64,000 bases of DNA from the NCBI GenBank assembly GCA_963825315.1, contig CAWGST010000002.1, forward strand, positions 744,001 to 808,000, in the 5' to 3' direction. Source of the DNA: DASRLE01 sp963825315. GTDB taxonomy: Bacteria > Verrucomicrobiota > Verrucomicrobiia > Limisphaerales > Palsa-1400. This document shows positions 38,492 through 46,418 of the stretch, one piece after another. Position numbers and translations under genes: made by a program. The notes under the pieces were generated by a model. The model was not told the DNA's origin. It saw only the letters and a program-made list of their open reading frames with translations, and made no database searches. Every line of letters starts with the position of its first letter. Position 1 is the stretch's first letter.

Positions 38492-40638
38492 GGCTTGGGA
38501 GAAACTTCTGCCAGCGCGGCCGCCAAGTCGTCCGGCTCGAGCTGCGCTTTCGCCTGAGTTGCCAGGGGCGGGTTGCCGGTGTCCGAACCGCCGGCCAGCG
38601 CCACTGCGCGGCGCACCGCCCGGAGCGCGGCGAGGTTGCAGACCGACGCGATTTGCGCCCCGCTGAAACCCTCGCTCTTCGCCGCCAGGCCGCTGATTTT
38701 GACGTTTGGCGCCACGGGCTTGCCGCGCAGATGGACTTCAAATATCTCGCGGCGCTCCGGTTCCTCCGGCAGCGGGATTTCCACCACTTCGTCAAAACGG
38801 CCGGGCCGGAGCACCGCCGGATCCAGCCGATCCAGCCGGTTGGTGGCCCCCAGCACCAAAACGCCTTTGAGTTCTTCGATGCCGTCCAACTCCGCCAGAA
38901 ATTGGCTCAACACCCGGTCGGTGACCGGCGTGTCCGAAACCGCGCCGCCACGCGCCGGCATCAAAGCGTCCAGTTCATCAAAGAAGATGATGCATGGCGC
39001 GGCCTGTCGGGCCTTGCGAAACACGTCGCGCACCTGCCGCTCCGATTCGCCGACGTATTTGGACAGCAACGCCGGGCCTTTGACCGAAATGAAATTGACC
39101 TGGCTTTCGTTGGCGATGGCTTTGGCCAAAAGCGTCTTGCCGCAGCCGGGCGGGCCGGAGAGCAGGATGCCCTTGGGCGGGCGGACTCCCGCTTGTTCAA
39201 ACAGGGGCGCGTAACGCAAGGGCCACTCCACGGCTTCCACCAGCCGTTGTTTCAGCCGGGCCAGCCCGCCGACGTCGCTCCACCGCACATTGGGCACTTC
39301 GACAAACACCTCCCGGATGGCCGACGGTTCGACCTCCCGCAGGGCGGTCAGGAAATGGTCCATGCGCACTTCCAGCCTGGCCAGACGCTCGTATGGAATT
39401 TTGGCCAGGGAAAAATCCAGGTCGGCCAGAATGTCCCGCAGGCAAATCATGGCCGCCTCCCGGCAGAGCGCCTCCAGGTCCGCCCCGACAAAACCATGCG
39501 TGATCTCCGCCAGCCGGCTCATATCCACATCCGGCTTCAAAGGCATGCCGCGGCTGTGGATCTCCAGGATGTCCAGCCGCCCGTGGCGATCCGGAATCGG
39601 AATCGCGATTTCCCGATCAAATCGGCCGGGACGCCGCAACGCCGGATCCAACGCGTTCGGAATGTTCGTGGCGCCGATGACAATGACATTGTGCCGCTTG
39701 TTCAGCCCGTCCATCAGCGCCAGGAGTTGGGCGACCACCCGCTTTTCCACCTCACCGACCACCTGCTCGCGCCGCGGTGCAATGGCGTCTATCTCATCCA
39801 GGAAAATGATGCTCGGTCCCTGGCGCGTCGCCTCGTCGAAGACCTTCCGCAAATGCGCCTCGCTCTCGCCGTAGAATTTGTGGATGATCTCCGGCCCGCT
39901 GACGGCAAAGAATTGGGCTTCGGTTTCATGCGCGATGGCCCGCGCGATGAGGGTCTTGCCGCAACCGGGCGGGCCGTGCAAGAGCACGCCTTTGGGCGCG
40001 TCTATGCCCAGCCGCTCGAATACTTCCGGATAACGCAGCGGCAGTTCAATCATTTCCCGGATGCGGTGCATTTGGGGCTTGAGGCCGCCGATGTCTTCAT
40101 ACGGCACAGCCATCCGGGCGCGCTCCTTGACCTCCGCTTTGCCGATCACCAGTTCGCTCGTCGGATTAATCAGCACCGGCCCGCGGGGCAGCGTGTTTTC
40201 CACCTTGAAATCAGCGGAACGGCTGCCAAACAACGCGGCCCGAATCCGGTCCCCTGCCTGGACCGGCAAGCCGTCCAACAGGCTGCCGATGTATTCCAGG
40301 TCGCGGCCGTCGGGCGCAATCGTCAGCGGCGCCAACCGGATGCGCTGGGCTGGGCGCACGGCTATTTTCCGCACCTGGACAAACTCGTCGAGCGCGGCTC
40401 CGGCGTTCTCGCGGGTCAGGCCGTCCAGTTGCACGCGCGATTGGCCCCGGAGTTCCTTGTAGGCCGGCATCACTTTGCAGACCGTGGCGCGTTTGCCGGC
40501 GACTTCGACGGTGTCCCCAATGGCGACTTGGAGCCGCTCCAAGTCTTCCGGCCCGATGCGCGCCAAAGCCCGGCCCACGTCTTTGCCGATGGCCTCCGTC
40601 ACTTTGAGTTTGAGTTGCACGGATTCGGTTTTGTCCAT
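38488..40638 (-). CDS. CDC48-type double AAA+ ATPase of the gas-vesicle cluster
   Basis: 716 residues: a CDC48-N-like double-psi barrel (about 5-95, ARIGPEDLERLQVAIGDTVE) and two AAA+ modules. Walker A motifs are HGPPGCGKTLIARAIAHE (about 228) and SGPPGCGKTLLAKAIANE (about 497); Walker B motifs are SIIFLDEIDAI and CIIFFDELDAL; arginine fingers lie in ALRRPGRFDREI and VLRPGRFDEVV. CDC48/VAT-like unfoldases pull proteins out of complexes. Its place among gvp genes suggests remodelling or turnover of vesicle proteins; this function is inferred from position. Confidence 0.9.
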   Translation of the reverse strand: MDKTESVQLKLKVTEAIGKDVGRALARIGPEDLERLQVAIGDTVEVAGKRATVCKVMPAYKELRGQSRVQLDGLTRENAGAALDEFVQVRKIAVRPAQRIRLAPLTIAPDGRDLEYIGSLLDGLPVQAGDRIRAALFGSRSADFKVENTLPRGPVLINPTSELVIGKAEVKERARMAVPYEDIGGLKPQMHRIREMIELPLRYPEVFERLGIDAPKGVLLHGPPGCGKTLIARAIAHETEAQFFAVSGPEIIHKFYGESEAHLRKVFDEATRQGPSIIFLDEIDAIAPRREQVVGEVEKRVVAQLLALMDGLNKRHNVIVIGATNIPNALDPALRRPGRFDREIAIPIPDRHGRLDILEIHSRGMPLKPDVDMSRLAEITHGFVGADLEALCREAAMICLRDILADLDFSLAKIPYERLARLEVRMDHFLTALREVEPSAIREVFVEVPNVRWSDVGGLARLKQRLVEAVEWPLRYAPLFEQAGVRPPKGILLSGPPGCGKTLLAKAIANESQVNFISVKGPALLSKYVGESERQVRDVFRKARQAAPCIIFFDELDALMPARGGAVSDTPVTDRVLSQFLAELDGIEELKGVLVLGATNRLDRLDPAVLRPGRFDEVVEIPLPEEPERREIFEVHLRGKPVAPNVKISGLAAKSEGFSGAQIASVCNLAALRAVRRAVALAGGSDTGNPPLATQAKAQLEPDDLAAALAEVSPKP

Positions 40639-40652
40639 AGGTCAGACTCCCG

Positions 40653-41174
40653 TCATTTGACGCACTTGATTTCCAGCACCCCGTTGTTGCAGGACAGGCG
40701 CATTTTTCCTTTGGGATAACTGCCGGGCAACAGCACCTCTTTGCGGTATTTTTTATCGCCTTTGGCCGCCGTAATCGTCAGCACGTCATCCTTGACCTCG
40801 ATCTTTACCTCCGCGGCGCTGATCCCCGGCATCTCGGCCACAATGAGGAGGTGGTCTTTCTCCTCAAACAGGTCCACGACCGGTTCCCGGATTTCCTCCA
40901 CCACCGCCTGGCCGGTTGTTTTGTCGGTGCGGATGTTGCCGAACGGCTCGACGCGGGCCGCCTGGTCGCCCAAGCCGACCTTCACCGTAAATCCGTAGAT
41001 GCCTTTAAGTTCCTTGCCGGCGCCGTGAATCTCGCCGGTGCGCCGCAGTTCGGCGCCCGTTTCCGCCAGCTCGTTGAGCTTTTCCACCAGACCGGTCAGT
41101 CCCGATAGGATGCCTCCAACATTGCCGGCGGCTTCGCCTCGGTGTTCATTTTTGTCCGGTGTCTTTTTCTTCAT
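40653..41174 (-). CDS. gvpH: Gas vesicle protein GvpH (Hsp20-like)
   Basis: 173 residues. The N-terminal half has the cluster-specific GGILSGLTGLVEKLNELAET helix; the C-terminal half (about 85-173) is an alpha-crystallin/Hsp20 domain (PVVDLFEEKDHLLIVAEMPG, KIEVKDDVLTITA, SCNNGVLEIKCVK). GvpH acts as a small heat-shock-like chaperone for vesicle proteins. ATG overlaps the stop of the NtrC-type gene (ATGA). Confidence 0.88.
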   Translation of the reverse strand: MKKKTPDKNEHRGEAAGNVGGILSGLTGLVEKLNELAETGAELRRTGEIHGAGKELKGIYGFTVKVGLGDQAARVEPFGNIRTDKTTGQAVVEEIREPVVDLFEEKDHLLIVAEMPGISAAEVKIEVKDDVLTITAAKGDKKYRKEVLLPGSYPKGKMRLSCNNGVLEIKCVK

Positions 41175-42616
41175 AATGTTTCCTTATTGGGGCTAATTGT
41201 TTCCTTATTGGGGTTAATCCCGTAGTGTTTGATCTTCGACTGAATCGTTTTGTAGTCCACTTGGAGCAGGCGGGCGGCCTTGGCTTTGTTGCCGCCGGTT
41301 TGACGCAGTGTCTGCAACAAGACCTCCCGCTCCACGACCGTCCTGCTTTGCGCCACGATTTGCTTGAGCGAAAGCTCGGTGGCAGACGCGGCCTGCGCCT
41401 TGACGGGTGAGGCCACGCGTCGCGAAGCCTCACTGTTCTCCTGGAGAATATCCAGATGGTGTTCGGTCACCACCTCGCTGGCCAGGAGCACGGCCCGCCG
41501 GATGGTCGAGCGCAGTTGCCGGACATTCCCCGGCCATGGGTAATCAAGCAGCGCCTGGATGGCCGGCTCGGAAAATCCCAGCACCGTTTTTTTCAATTCC
41601 TGGTTGGTCAAATCCAGGAACCGCTTCGCCAGGTAGAGCAAGTCCTCCTTGCGCTCGCGCAGCGGCGGAATCCGGAGCGTGAACTCGTTCAACCGATAGA
41701 ACAAGTCCGCCCGGAACTGCCCCGCCGCGACGGCCGCATCCAAATCCTCGTTGCCCGCCGCCAGCACCCGCACGTCAATTTTGATCGGCTGCGTGCCGCC
41801 GACCCGGCAAAAGGACTTTTCCTGCAGCGCCCGCAGCACTTTCGCCTGGGCGGTGAGCGGCATGTTCAAAACCTCGTCCAGGAAGAGTGTGCCCCCGTTG
41901 GCCTGTTCGAATCGGCCCGGCTTGCGACTGGCTGCGCCGGTAAAGGCCCCCTTTTCGTGCCCGAACAATTCCGCCTCAAAAAGCGTCTCTGGAATCGCGC
42001 CCGAATCCACCGGCACAAAGGGGCCTTTGGCGCGCGGGCCGCTCCCGTGAATCGCTTGCGCCACGACTTCTTTGCCGGAGCCGGTTTCCCCAATAATGAC
42101 GACGCTGAAGTTGGATTTGGCGACGCAGTTCAGGTCCCCAATGAGCCGCCCGATGGCCTCGCTGGGACCCATGATCTCGGTGAGATCATGGCTGGCGCCG
42201 GGCGGGAGGGCGAGTCGTTTGATCTTCAGGCTCAGTTGCCGTTGGGCCAATGCGCGGCGGACCACCCGCACCAACTCCTGATGGTCGTAAGGTTTGGCCA
42301 GATAATCGAAAGCCGCCGCCCGCATCGCCTCCACTGCCCCGTGGACTTCCGCGTGGGCGGTCAGAATCACCACCGGCAGATCCTCATCCAGGGCTTTCGC
42401 CTGCCGCAGGATTTCCAGCCCGTCTAAATCCGGCAACCTCAGGTCCACAATCATCGTGTCCGGCGACGCGGTGCGAAGTTGTTGCAGGGCGGTCTTTCCG
42501 TCCTGCGCCACCAGTGGGACAAAGCCCTCCTGCTCCAACAAGTGGGAGATCAACTTGCAGATCGCCTCCTCGTCGTCCACAATCAGAACGTGGCTTTTCC
42601 TCCTGGTCATGGGCAT
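41171..42616 (-). CDS. Sigma-54-dependent response regulator, NtrC family
   Basis: 481 residues in three parts. Receiver (about 5-120): VDDEEAICKL and phospho-acceptor D in TMIVDLRLPDLDG. AAA+ activator (about 145-380): Walker A IGETGSGKEVVAQAIH, sigma-54-contacting GAFTGA in EKGAFTGAASRKPG, Walker B GGTLFLDEVLNMP. C-terminal Fis-type helix-turn-helix (about 425-470): TGGNKAKAARLLQVDYKTI. It should activate RpoN promoters such as the one upstream of gvpA. The last 14 residues (NPNKETISPNKETL) come from a 21-bp tandem duplication at the 3' end. Confidence 0.93.
   Translation of the reverse strand: MPMTRRKSHVLIVDDEEAICKLISHLLEQEGFVPLVAQDGKTALQQLRTASPDTMIVDLRLPDLDGLEILRQAKALDEDLPVVILTAHAEVHGAVEAMRAAAFDYLAKPYDHQELVRVVRRALAQRQLSLKIKRLALPPGASHDLTEIMGPSEAIGRLIGDLNCVAKSNFSVVIIGETGSGKEVVAQAIHGSGPRAKGPFVPVDSGAIPETLFEAELFGHEKGAFTGAASRKPGRFEQANGGTLFLDEVLNMPLTAQAKVLRALQEKSFCRVGGTQPIKIDVRVLAAGNEDLDAAVAAGQFRADLFYRLNEFTLRIPPLRERKEDLLYLAKRFLDLTNQELKKTVLGFSEPAIQALLDYPWPGNVRQLRSTIRRAVLLASEVVTEHHLDILQENSEASRRVASPVKAQAASATELSLKQIVAQSRTVVEREVLLQTLRQTGGNKAKAARLLQVDYKTIQSKIKHYGINPNKETISPNKETL
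41175..41216 (-). repeat. 21-bp tandem duplication at the activator/gvpH junction
   Basis: Two near-identical 21-nt units (on the plus strand both contain TGTTTCCTTATTGGGG). They encode the last two 7-residue units of the NtrC-type protein and each contains an AAGGAAAC, so the gvpH ribosome-binding site is duplicated. Confidence 0.8.
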
Positions 42617-43296
42617 GGGTGTCCTCCTGGAGTTGGCGGATAAAGCGGATGCGTGACTTGGATATCCCGATCCAGCCAGCGTTCCAAGGAGTGTAACATT
42701 CCCAAAAACAACAGGCCGATTTCACCCCGGAGCAGCGTCTGGTTGATCCGTTCCGCGATGGCTTGGTCGCGGTGTCTGAGCAGGGAACGGCTGCTCTCTT
42801 GATGGCGGGCCTCCCGGCGGGCAGCCGTCGCCGAGTCGTTGATCGCCAGCGTTTGTTTGATCAGATTATACTCCTGCACCAGCAGGTTGGCCGATTCAGT
42901 CCCCATCAAGGTGGCGCCGCGCTCCTTCAACCGCAGCAGCAGTTGGTGGTTGCGGCTGCCGGCCTTGGCCAGTTCCGAGACAATCTCCAGTTCCCGCCCG
43001 CACACCGGCAACCCATCCTGGTAGAGGCGCACTTTCTCGTAGGGCAGCGACCAGCGGTCAATCGCTTGCTCAATTTGCGTCCAGATGCCGCCAATCAAGC
43101 TCACGTTGCGCTCCCACCCTTTGGCGCCCAGCTTCTGCACCGTCATCGCTTGGATGGTTGGACTGAGGCTGCCCATCTCCGCCTGGCTGTGAATCACTGG
43201 GATGTGAAACAAACGCCGCCCTGACACGTTCGAATCCACGGATCCGGCCGAACGCGCTGAAGTCAAACCCGCCACGCTGTCATTTCTCGTTCCCAC
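42607..43296 (-). CDS. Conserved-looking hypothetical protein heading the second gas-vesicle operon
   Basis: 229 residues, soluble, overlapping the activator gene by 10 bp. Recognisable blocks are RLFHIPVIHSQAEMGSL (about 28-44), WERNVSLIGGIWTQIEQAID, VRLYQDGLPVCGRELEIVSE and LKERGATLMGTESANLLVQE, with a C-terminal LLFLGMLHSLERWLD. The strong pattern looks like a conserved family, but no known domain is recognised. As the first gene of an operon with an activator and gvp genes it may sense or process a signal; this is inference only. Confidence 0.7.
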   Translation of the reverse strand: MGTRNDSVAGLTSARSAGSVDSNVSGRRLFHIPVIHSQAEMGSLSPTIQAMTVQKLGAKGWERNVSLIGGIWTQIEQAIDRWSLPYEKVRLYQDGLPVCGRELEIVSELAKAGSRNHQLLLRLKERGATLMGTESANLLVQEYNLIKQTLAINDSATAARREARHQESSRSLLRHRDQAIAERINQTLLRGEIGLLFLGMLHSLERWLDRDIQVTHPLYPPTPGGHPCP

Positions 43297-43665
43297 TTCA
43301 ATTCTCCTGCCTGAAAGGCAAGTTAGAGTAATTCCGTGACTAACGCAAAGGAAATTAGAAAATTTGTCGCGGGGCGGCAGAGCCTTCCCGATCAGTTACT
43401 ATGTGACACCGGGAGTCTGCATTGACTCTCTGTGTCACTTGCCATGTGACACCAGGAGTCTGCATTGACTCTGTGTAGTCCAACCTTCCCAACTCAGTAG
43501 CGAAAGGGACTTTTCTTGAATCCACTCTGGTGGATCCTTGTAGCCGCCGCCAGTCACTTCTTTCTCTTTTGTAACGTCCTCAGGAGAAAAATCAGCCGCA
43601 TGATTCGAATTCATTCGCCCGCTCCATTTTTTTGGTAATCCCATGCAAGCGGCCACCGCTTTCGA
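43297..43665. other. Intergenic region with a 29-bp direct repeat
   Basis: Promoter region of the second gas-vesicle operon (minus strand). Besides the 29-bp repeats (43401-43429, 43444-43472) no sigma-54 or clear sigma-70 site was found. A 59- to 73-codon minus frame (43435-43656) runs through the repeats and is not supported. Confidence 0.55.
43401..43472. repeat. Two 29-bp direct repeats with internal dyads
   Basis: Copies at 43401-43429 and 43444-43472 differ at one base and are 43 bp apart, four helical turns. Each contains GAGTC-TGCATT-GACTC, and GTGACAC in each copy can pair with GTGTCAC between them. Likely a protein-binding or cruciform element upstream of the operon. Confidence 0.75.
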
Positions 43666-44355
43666 TCAAGGTTTCGGCTCCGGTGGCTCGAAGCGGTAAC
43701 CAATTTCCCGCACCGTGTGAATATAAATGGGACGGCTGGGGTCCGGTTCAATCTTGTTGCGGAGGGTGGTGACAAAACGGTCAATGCTGCGGCTCGTGAC
43801 AACGCAATCATATCCCCAGACGGCGTTGAGAATATCATCGCGGGTCAGCGCGCGACCGGGTTTCTTGACGAAGAATTCCAAAAGCTTGAACTCCTTGGGC
43901 GACAGCTCGACTTCCTTGTGCTTGCGGGTCAAGCGCCTGGCGATGAGATCGAGGCGGCAATCGCCGAACTCGAACGCGGCCGGAACATCGCGCTTTTCAC
44001 GGCGCAGGAAAGCGGCGGCACGCGCGAGAAGCTCCTTGATGCTGAAAGGCTTGGTGACATAATCGTCGGCGCCGAGATTGAGTCCCAGCACAATGTCCGA
44101 TTCTTCGCCCTTGGCAGTCAACATGATGATGGGCATGGCAAGTTTCGCTTCGCGAACAAACCGGCAGATCTCATAGCCGTTGATCTTCGGCAGCATGATG
44201 TCGAGAAGGATCAGGTCGGGCTTGGCGTTCAGCGCGGCGTGCAATCCCTTCTCGCCATTTGCGGCGGTGAGGACCTTGTAACCTTTGAATTCGAAGTTGT
44301 CCTTCAAGGCGGTCAACATCGTTGGATCATCTTCAATGATAAGCACTGTTTCCAT
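43666..44355 (-). CDS. OmpR/PhoB-family response regulator
   Basis: 229 residues: receiver (about 1-120; IIEDDPTMLTAL, phospho-acceptor in LILLDIMLPKINGYE, K in DYVTKPFS) and winged-helix DNA-binding domain (about 130-225; VELSPKEFKLLEFFVKKPGR, SRSIDRFVTTLRNKIEPDP, VREIGYRFEPP). Downstream partner of the membrane kinase gene at 44385, with 29 bp between them. Confidence 0.93.
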   Translation of the reverse strand: METVLIIEDDPTMLTALKDNFEFKGYKVLTAANGEKGLHAALNAKPDLILLDIMLPKINGYEICRFVREAKLAMPIIMLTAKGEESDIVLGLNLGADDYVTKPFSIKELLARAAAFLRREKRDVPAAFEFGDCRLDLIARRLTRKHKEVELSPKEFKLLEFFVKKPGRALTRDDILNAVWGYDCVVTSRSIDRFVTTLRNKIEPDPSRPIYIHTVREIGYRFEPPEPKP

Positions 44356-44384
44356 GGGATGCCGGATGTTTAAACGTCATAGAT

Positions 44385-46397
44385 TCAATCGCCGTTCTTT
44401 GGGCTGGCGGGCAAGCGGACCGTAAAAACGCTGCCAATGCCGACTTTGCTCTCCACCGCAACTCTGCCTTTATGCGCGTCAACGATGAATTTGACAATGC
44501 TCAAACCAAGACCGCAACCTTCGGCTTTTCGGGCCAGAGAAGTGTCCACCTGGTAAAAACTGTCGAAAATTTTGCGCAGATGGCGTCGCGCGATACCTAT
44601 GCCATTGTCGGAAACCGCAAAGCAAACAAATCCGTTTTCGGCAAACACCTTCAGCGACACGCTTTTGTTTTCGGTCGCATACTTGCAGGCGTTGTCCAGC
44701 AGATTGACGAGCACCATCACAATCGCGTCGTGGTCGGCGTGGATTTCCGGAAGGCCATCGCTGAGTTCAATCGTCACATGACAATGATGGGCGGCATGTT
44801 TTGTCCGGAGCGACTCCACCGCGTCGTTAACGATCGCCGCGGGATTGGCGTCCGTGATCGTGAACGCCTTCTTGTTCCGCTCCATGCGCGAAAAGGTCAG
44901 GAAATTGTCAATCATACGACTAAGCCGTTCGTTCTCCCTGGCCGTCAAGCGCAGGTATTCCCTGCCTTGCGCTTCGTCGCGAATATTGCCTTCCAACAAG
45001 GTGTCCACCAGCACCCGCATCGAGGCCAGCGGGGTTTTCAGCTCGTGCGAAACGGTGGCGATGAAGTCGTTTTTCATGCGATTCAAGCGGATCTGCCGGC
45101 CGACCGCGCGCGTCGCCAGTACGGCGGCAATCAGGACAAGCAGGATCACCAGGACGCCCGTCCAGATATAAACCGCGATCTGGCGGTTGGCCGCCTTTTC
45201 AAAAACGTCGCCGCCTTCAAAATAAAGCTCCGCTTTCCAGCTTGGAAAACCTTCGGGCAAGACCGCGACCGTGAACGGTTTGCCCTTGGGCGGGTTGGCG
45301 CCTCCCACGACATCGCCGGAAGCGTCCAGAATCCGGCAGGCCGCCGCCGATCCGGCAAAGGTGTCATGGAAGCCGGAAAGGACCGACGCAATGCCCGAAT
45401 CCGAAAAAAGAAGCAATAACGTTGCGGATGGCGTGCGGTGGCGCAGGGCATAAACCGGCTTTTGGCCGGGGACGGTTTTGAAGAAGCCGTCGAAAACACC
45501 CGAAGATGGCTGAAGCGTCCCGGCGGCGGCCAGGGAAAGATCTTCCGCGGCGGCCAGCTTTTCCAGCCGGTCCTTTGCCCTGGTGTCAACGATGCGAATG
45601 GAGCCTTGCAGCGCCTCCAGCGTTTTTTGCGCGACGAAAAGATTTTGATTGGCCGGAAGCAATGGACGTTCGCCGCCGCCATTGAAGAGATCGCCATTCA
45701 AAGCGTCGATGGTTCGATGGAAAACGTCAGCGTGCAGTTGCGCCTGGCCGGATTGCCTGACAAGTGACAGCAGCAACAGGCGGGCGTTTTCGACCGTAAT
45801 GCGCAGGGAAAAGTTCGCATTTGCCGGCAAGGCGGCCAGCGCCGCCTTTTGACATTCCGCAATCGCTTCATCCACACGTCCGAGCCGCGACAAGCACCGG
45901 CTTTTGCCCATCAACGCCGGCACCGCCAGAAGCGGATCGGGAGAAGTGACAAACCTTTCGTACATCTCCGCTGCCGCCGCGTATTGGTGGTTGGCAAACT
46001 CTTCGCGCCACGCCGCGGCCAGCGGGCTGTCTGCCAAAACATCGTTGCCAAGGACACTGGTGGATTGCGGGTAAACCACCGAACCGTCCGGCGCCCACAC
46101 CACGAGACCTTGGAAATCCGGTTCCAGGACCACCCGGCAAAACAGCGCATACGGATTTGCGGTGGGTTTTAGTTTGTCCAGGCTGTCCACACGGGTCCTG
46201 TAAAGCGAGGCGGTTTTGGCCAGAGCGTCAGTGAGTTTGTCCTGGTAAAGCGCGGCGAGCTTTTGCTGCACCACCAATCGCTCATTGGCAATCACCCGGC
46301 TCATGAACCAGAGCAGGCCGCCCGTGGGCAACACCACCGCCATGACGAGCAGAGCCAGCCACTGCAATTGACCGCGCCTGGTGATGAATGCTGCCAC
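44385..46397 (-). CDS. Membrane-bound sensor histidine kinase
   Basis: 670 residues. Two transmembrane helices (about 10-30, WLALLVMAVVLPTGGLLW; about 405-428, IWTGVLVILLVLIAAVLATR) bracket a large periplasmic sensor that includes TPR-like helices (about 130-220). Then HisKA with ATVSHELKTPLASMRV (about 455) and HATPase with VLVNLLDNACKYA, VSDNGIGI and EGCGLGLSIV. It pairs with the OmpR/PhoB-type regulator just downstream; its signal is unknown. The next gene upstream is a secreted TPR/CBM9/LamG protein, which might be a target or part of the sensing. Confidence 0.92.
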   Translation of the reverse strand: MAAFITRRGQLQWLALLVMAVVLPTGGLLWFMSRVIANERLVVQQKLAALYQDKLTDALAKTASLYRTRVDSLDKLKPTANPYALFCRVVLEPDFQGLVVWAPDGSVVYPQSTSVLGNDVLADSPLAAAWREEFANHQYAAAAEMYERFVTSPDPLLAVPALMGKSRCLSRLGRVDEAIAECQKAALAALPANANFSLRITVENARLLLLSLVRQSGQAQLHADVFHRTIDALNGDLFNGGGERPLLPANQNLFVAQKTLEALQGSIRIVDTRAKDRLEKLAAAEDLSLAAAGTLQPSSGVFDGFFKTVPGQKPVYALRHRTPSATLLLLFSDSGIASVLSGFHDTFAGSAAACRILDASGDVVGGANPPKGKPFTVAVLPEGFPSWKAELYFEGGDVFEKAANRQIAVYIWTGVLVILLVLIAAVLATRAVGRQIRLNRMKNDFIATVSHELKTPLASMRVLVDTLLEGNIRDEAQGREYLRLTARENERLSRMIDNFLTFSRMERNKKAFTITDANPAAIVNDAVESLRTKHAAHHCHVTIELSDGLPEIHADHDAIVMVLVNLLDNACKYATENKSVSLKVFAENGFVCFAVSDNGIGIARRHLRKIFDSFYQVDTSLARKAEGCGLGLSIVKFIVDAHKGRVAVESKVGIGSVFTVRLPASPKNGD

Positions 46398-46418
46398 GGG
46401 ATTTCAATCGGCGCTCAC

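Noticed and set aside
38386..40719. 777-codon plus-strand open frame
   Set aside because: Antisense to the CDC48-like gene; no domain, low-complexity shadow composition.
43435..43656. Small minus-strand ORF (up to 73 codons)
   Set aside because: Reads through the 29-bp regulatory-looking repeats; no homology pattern.
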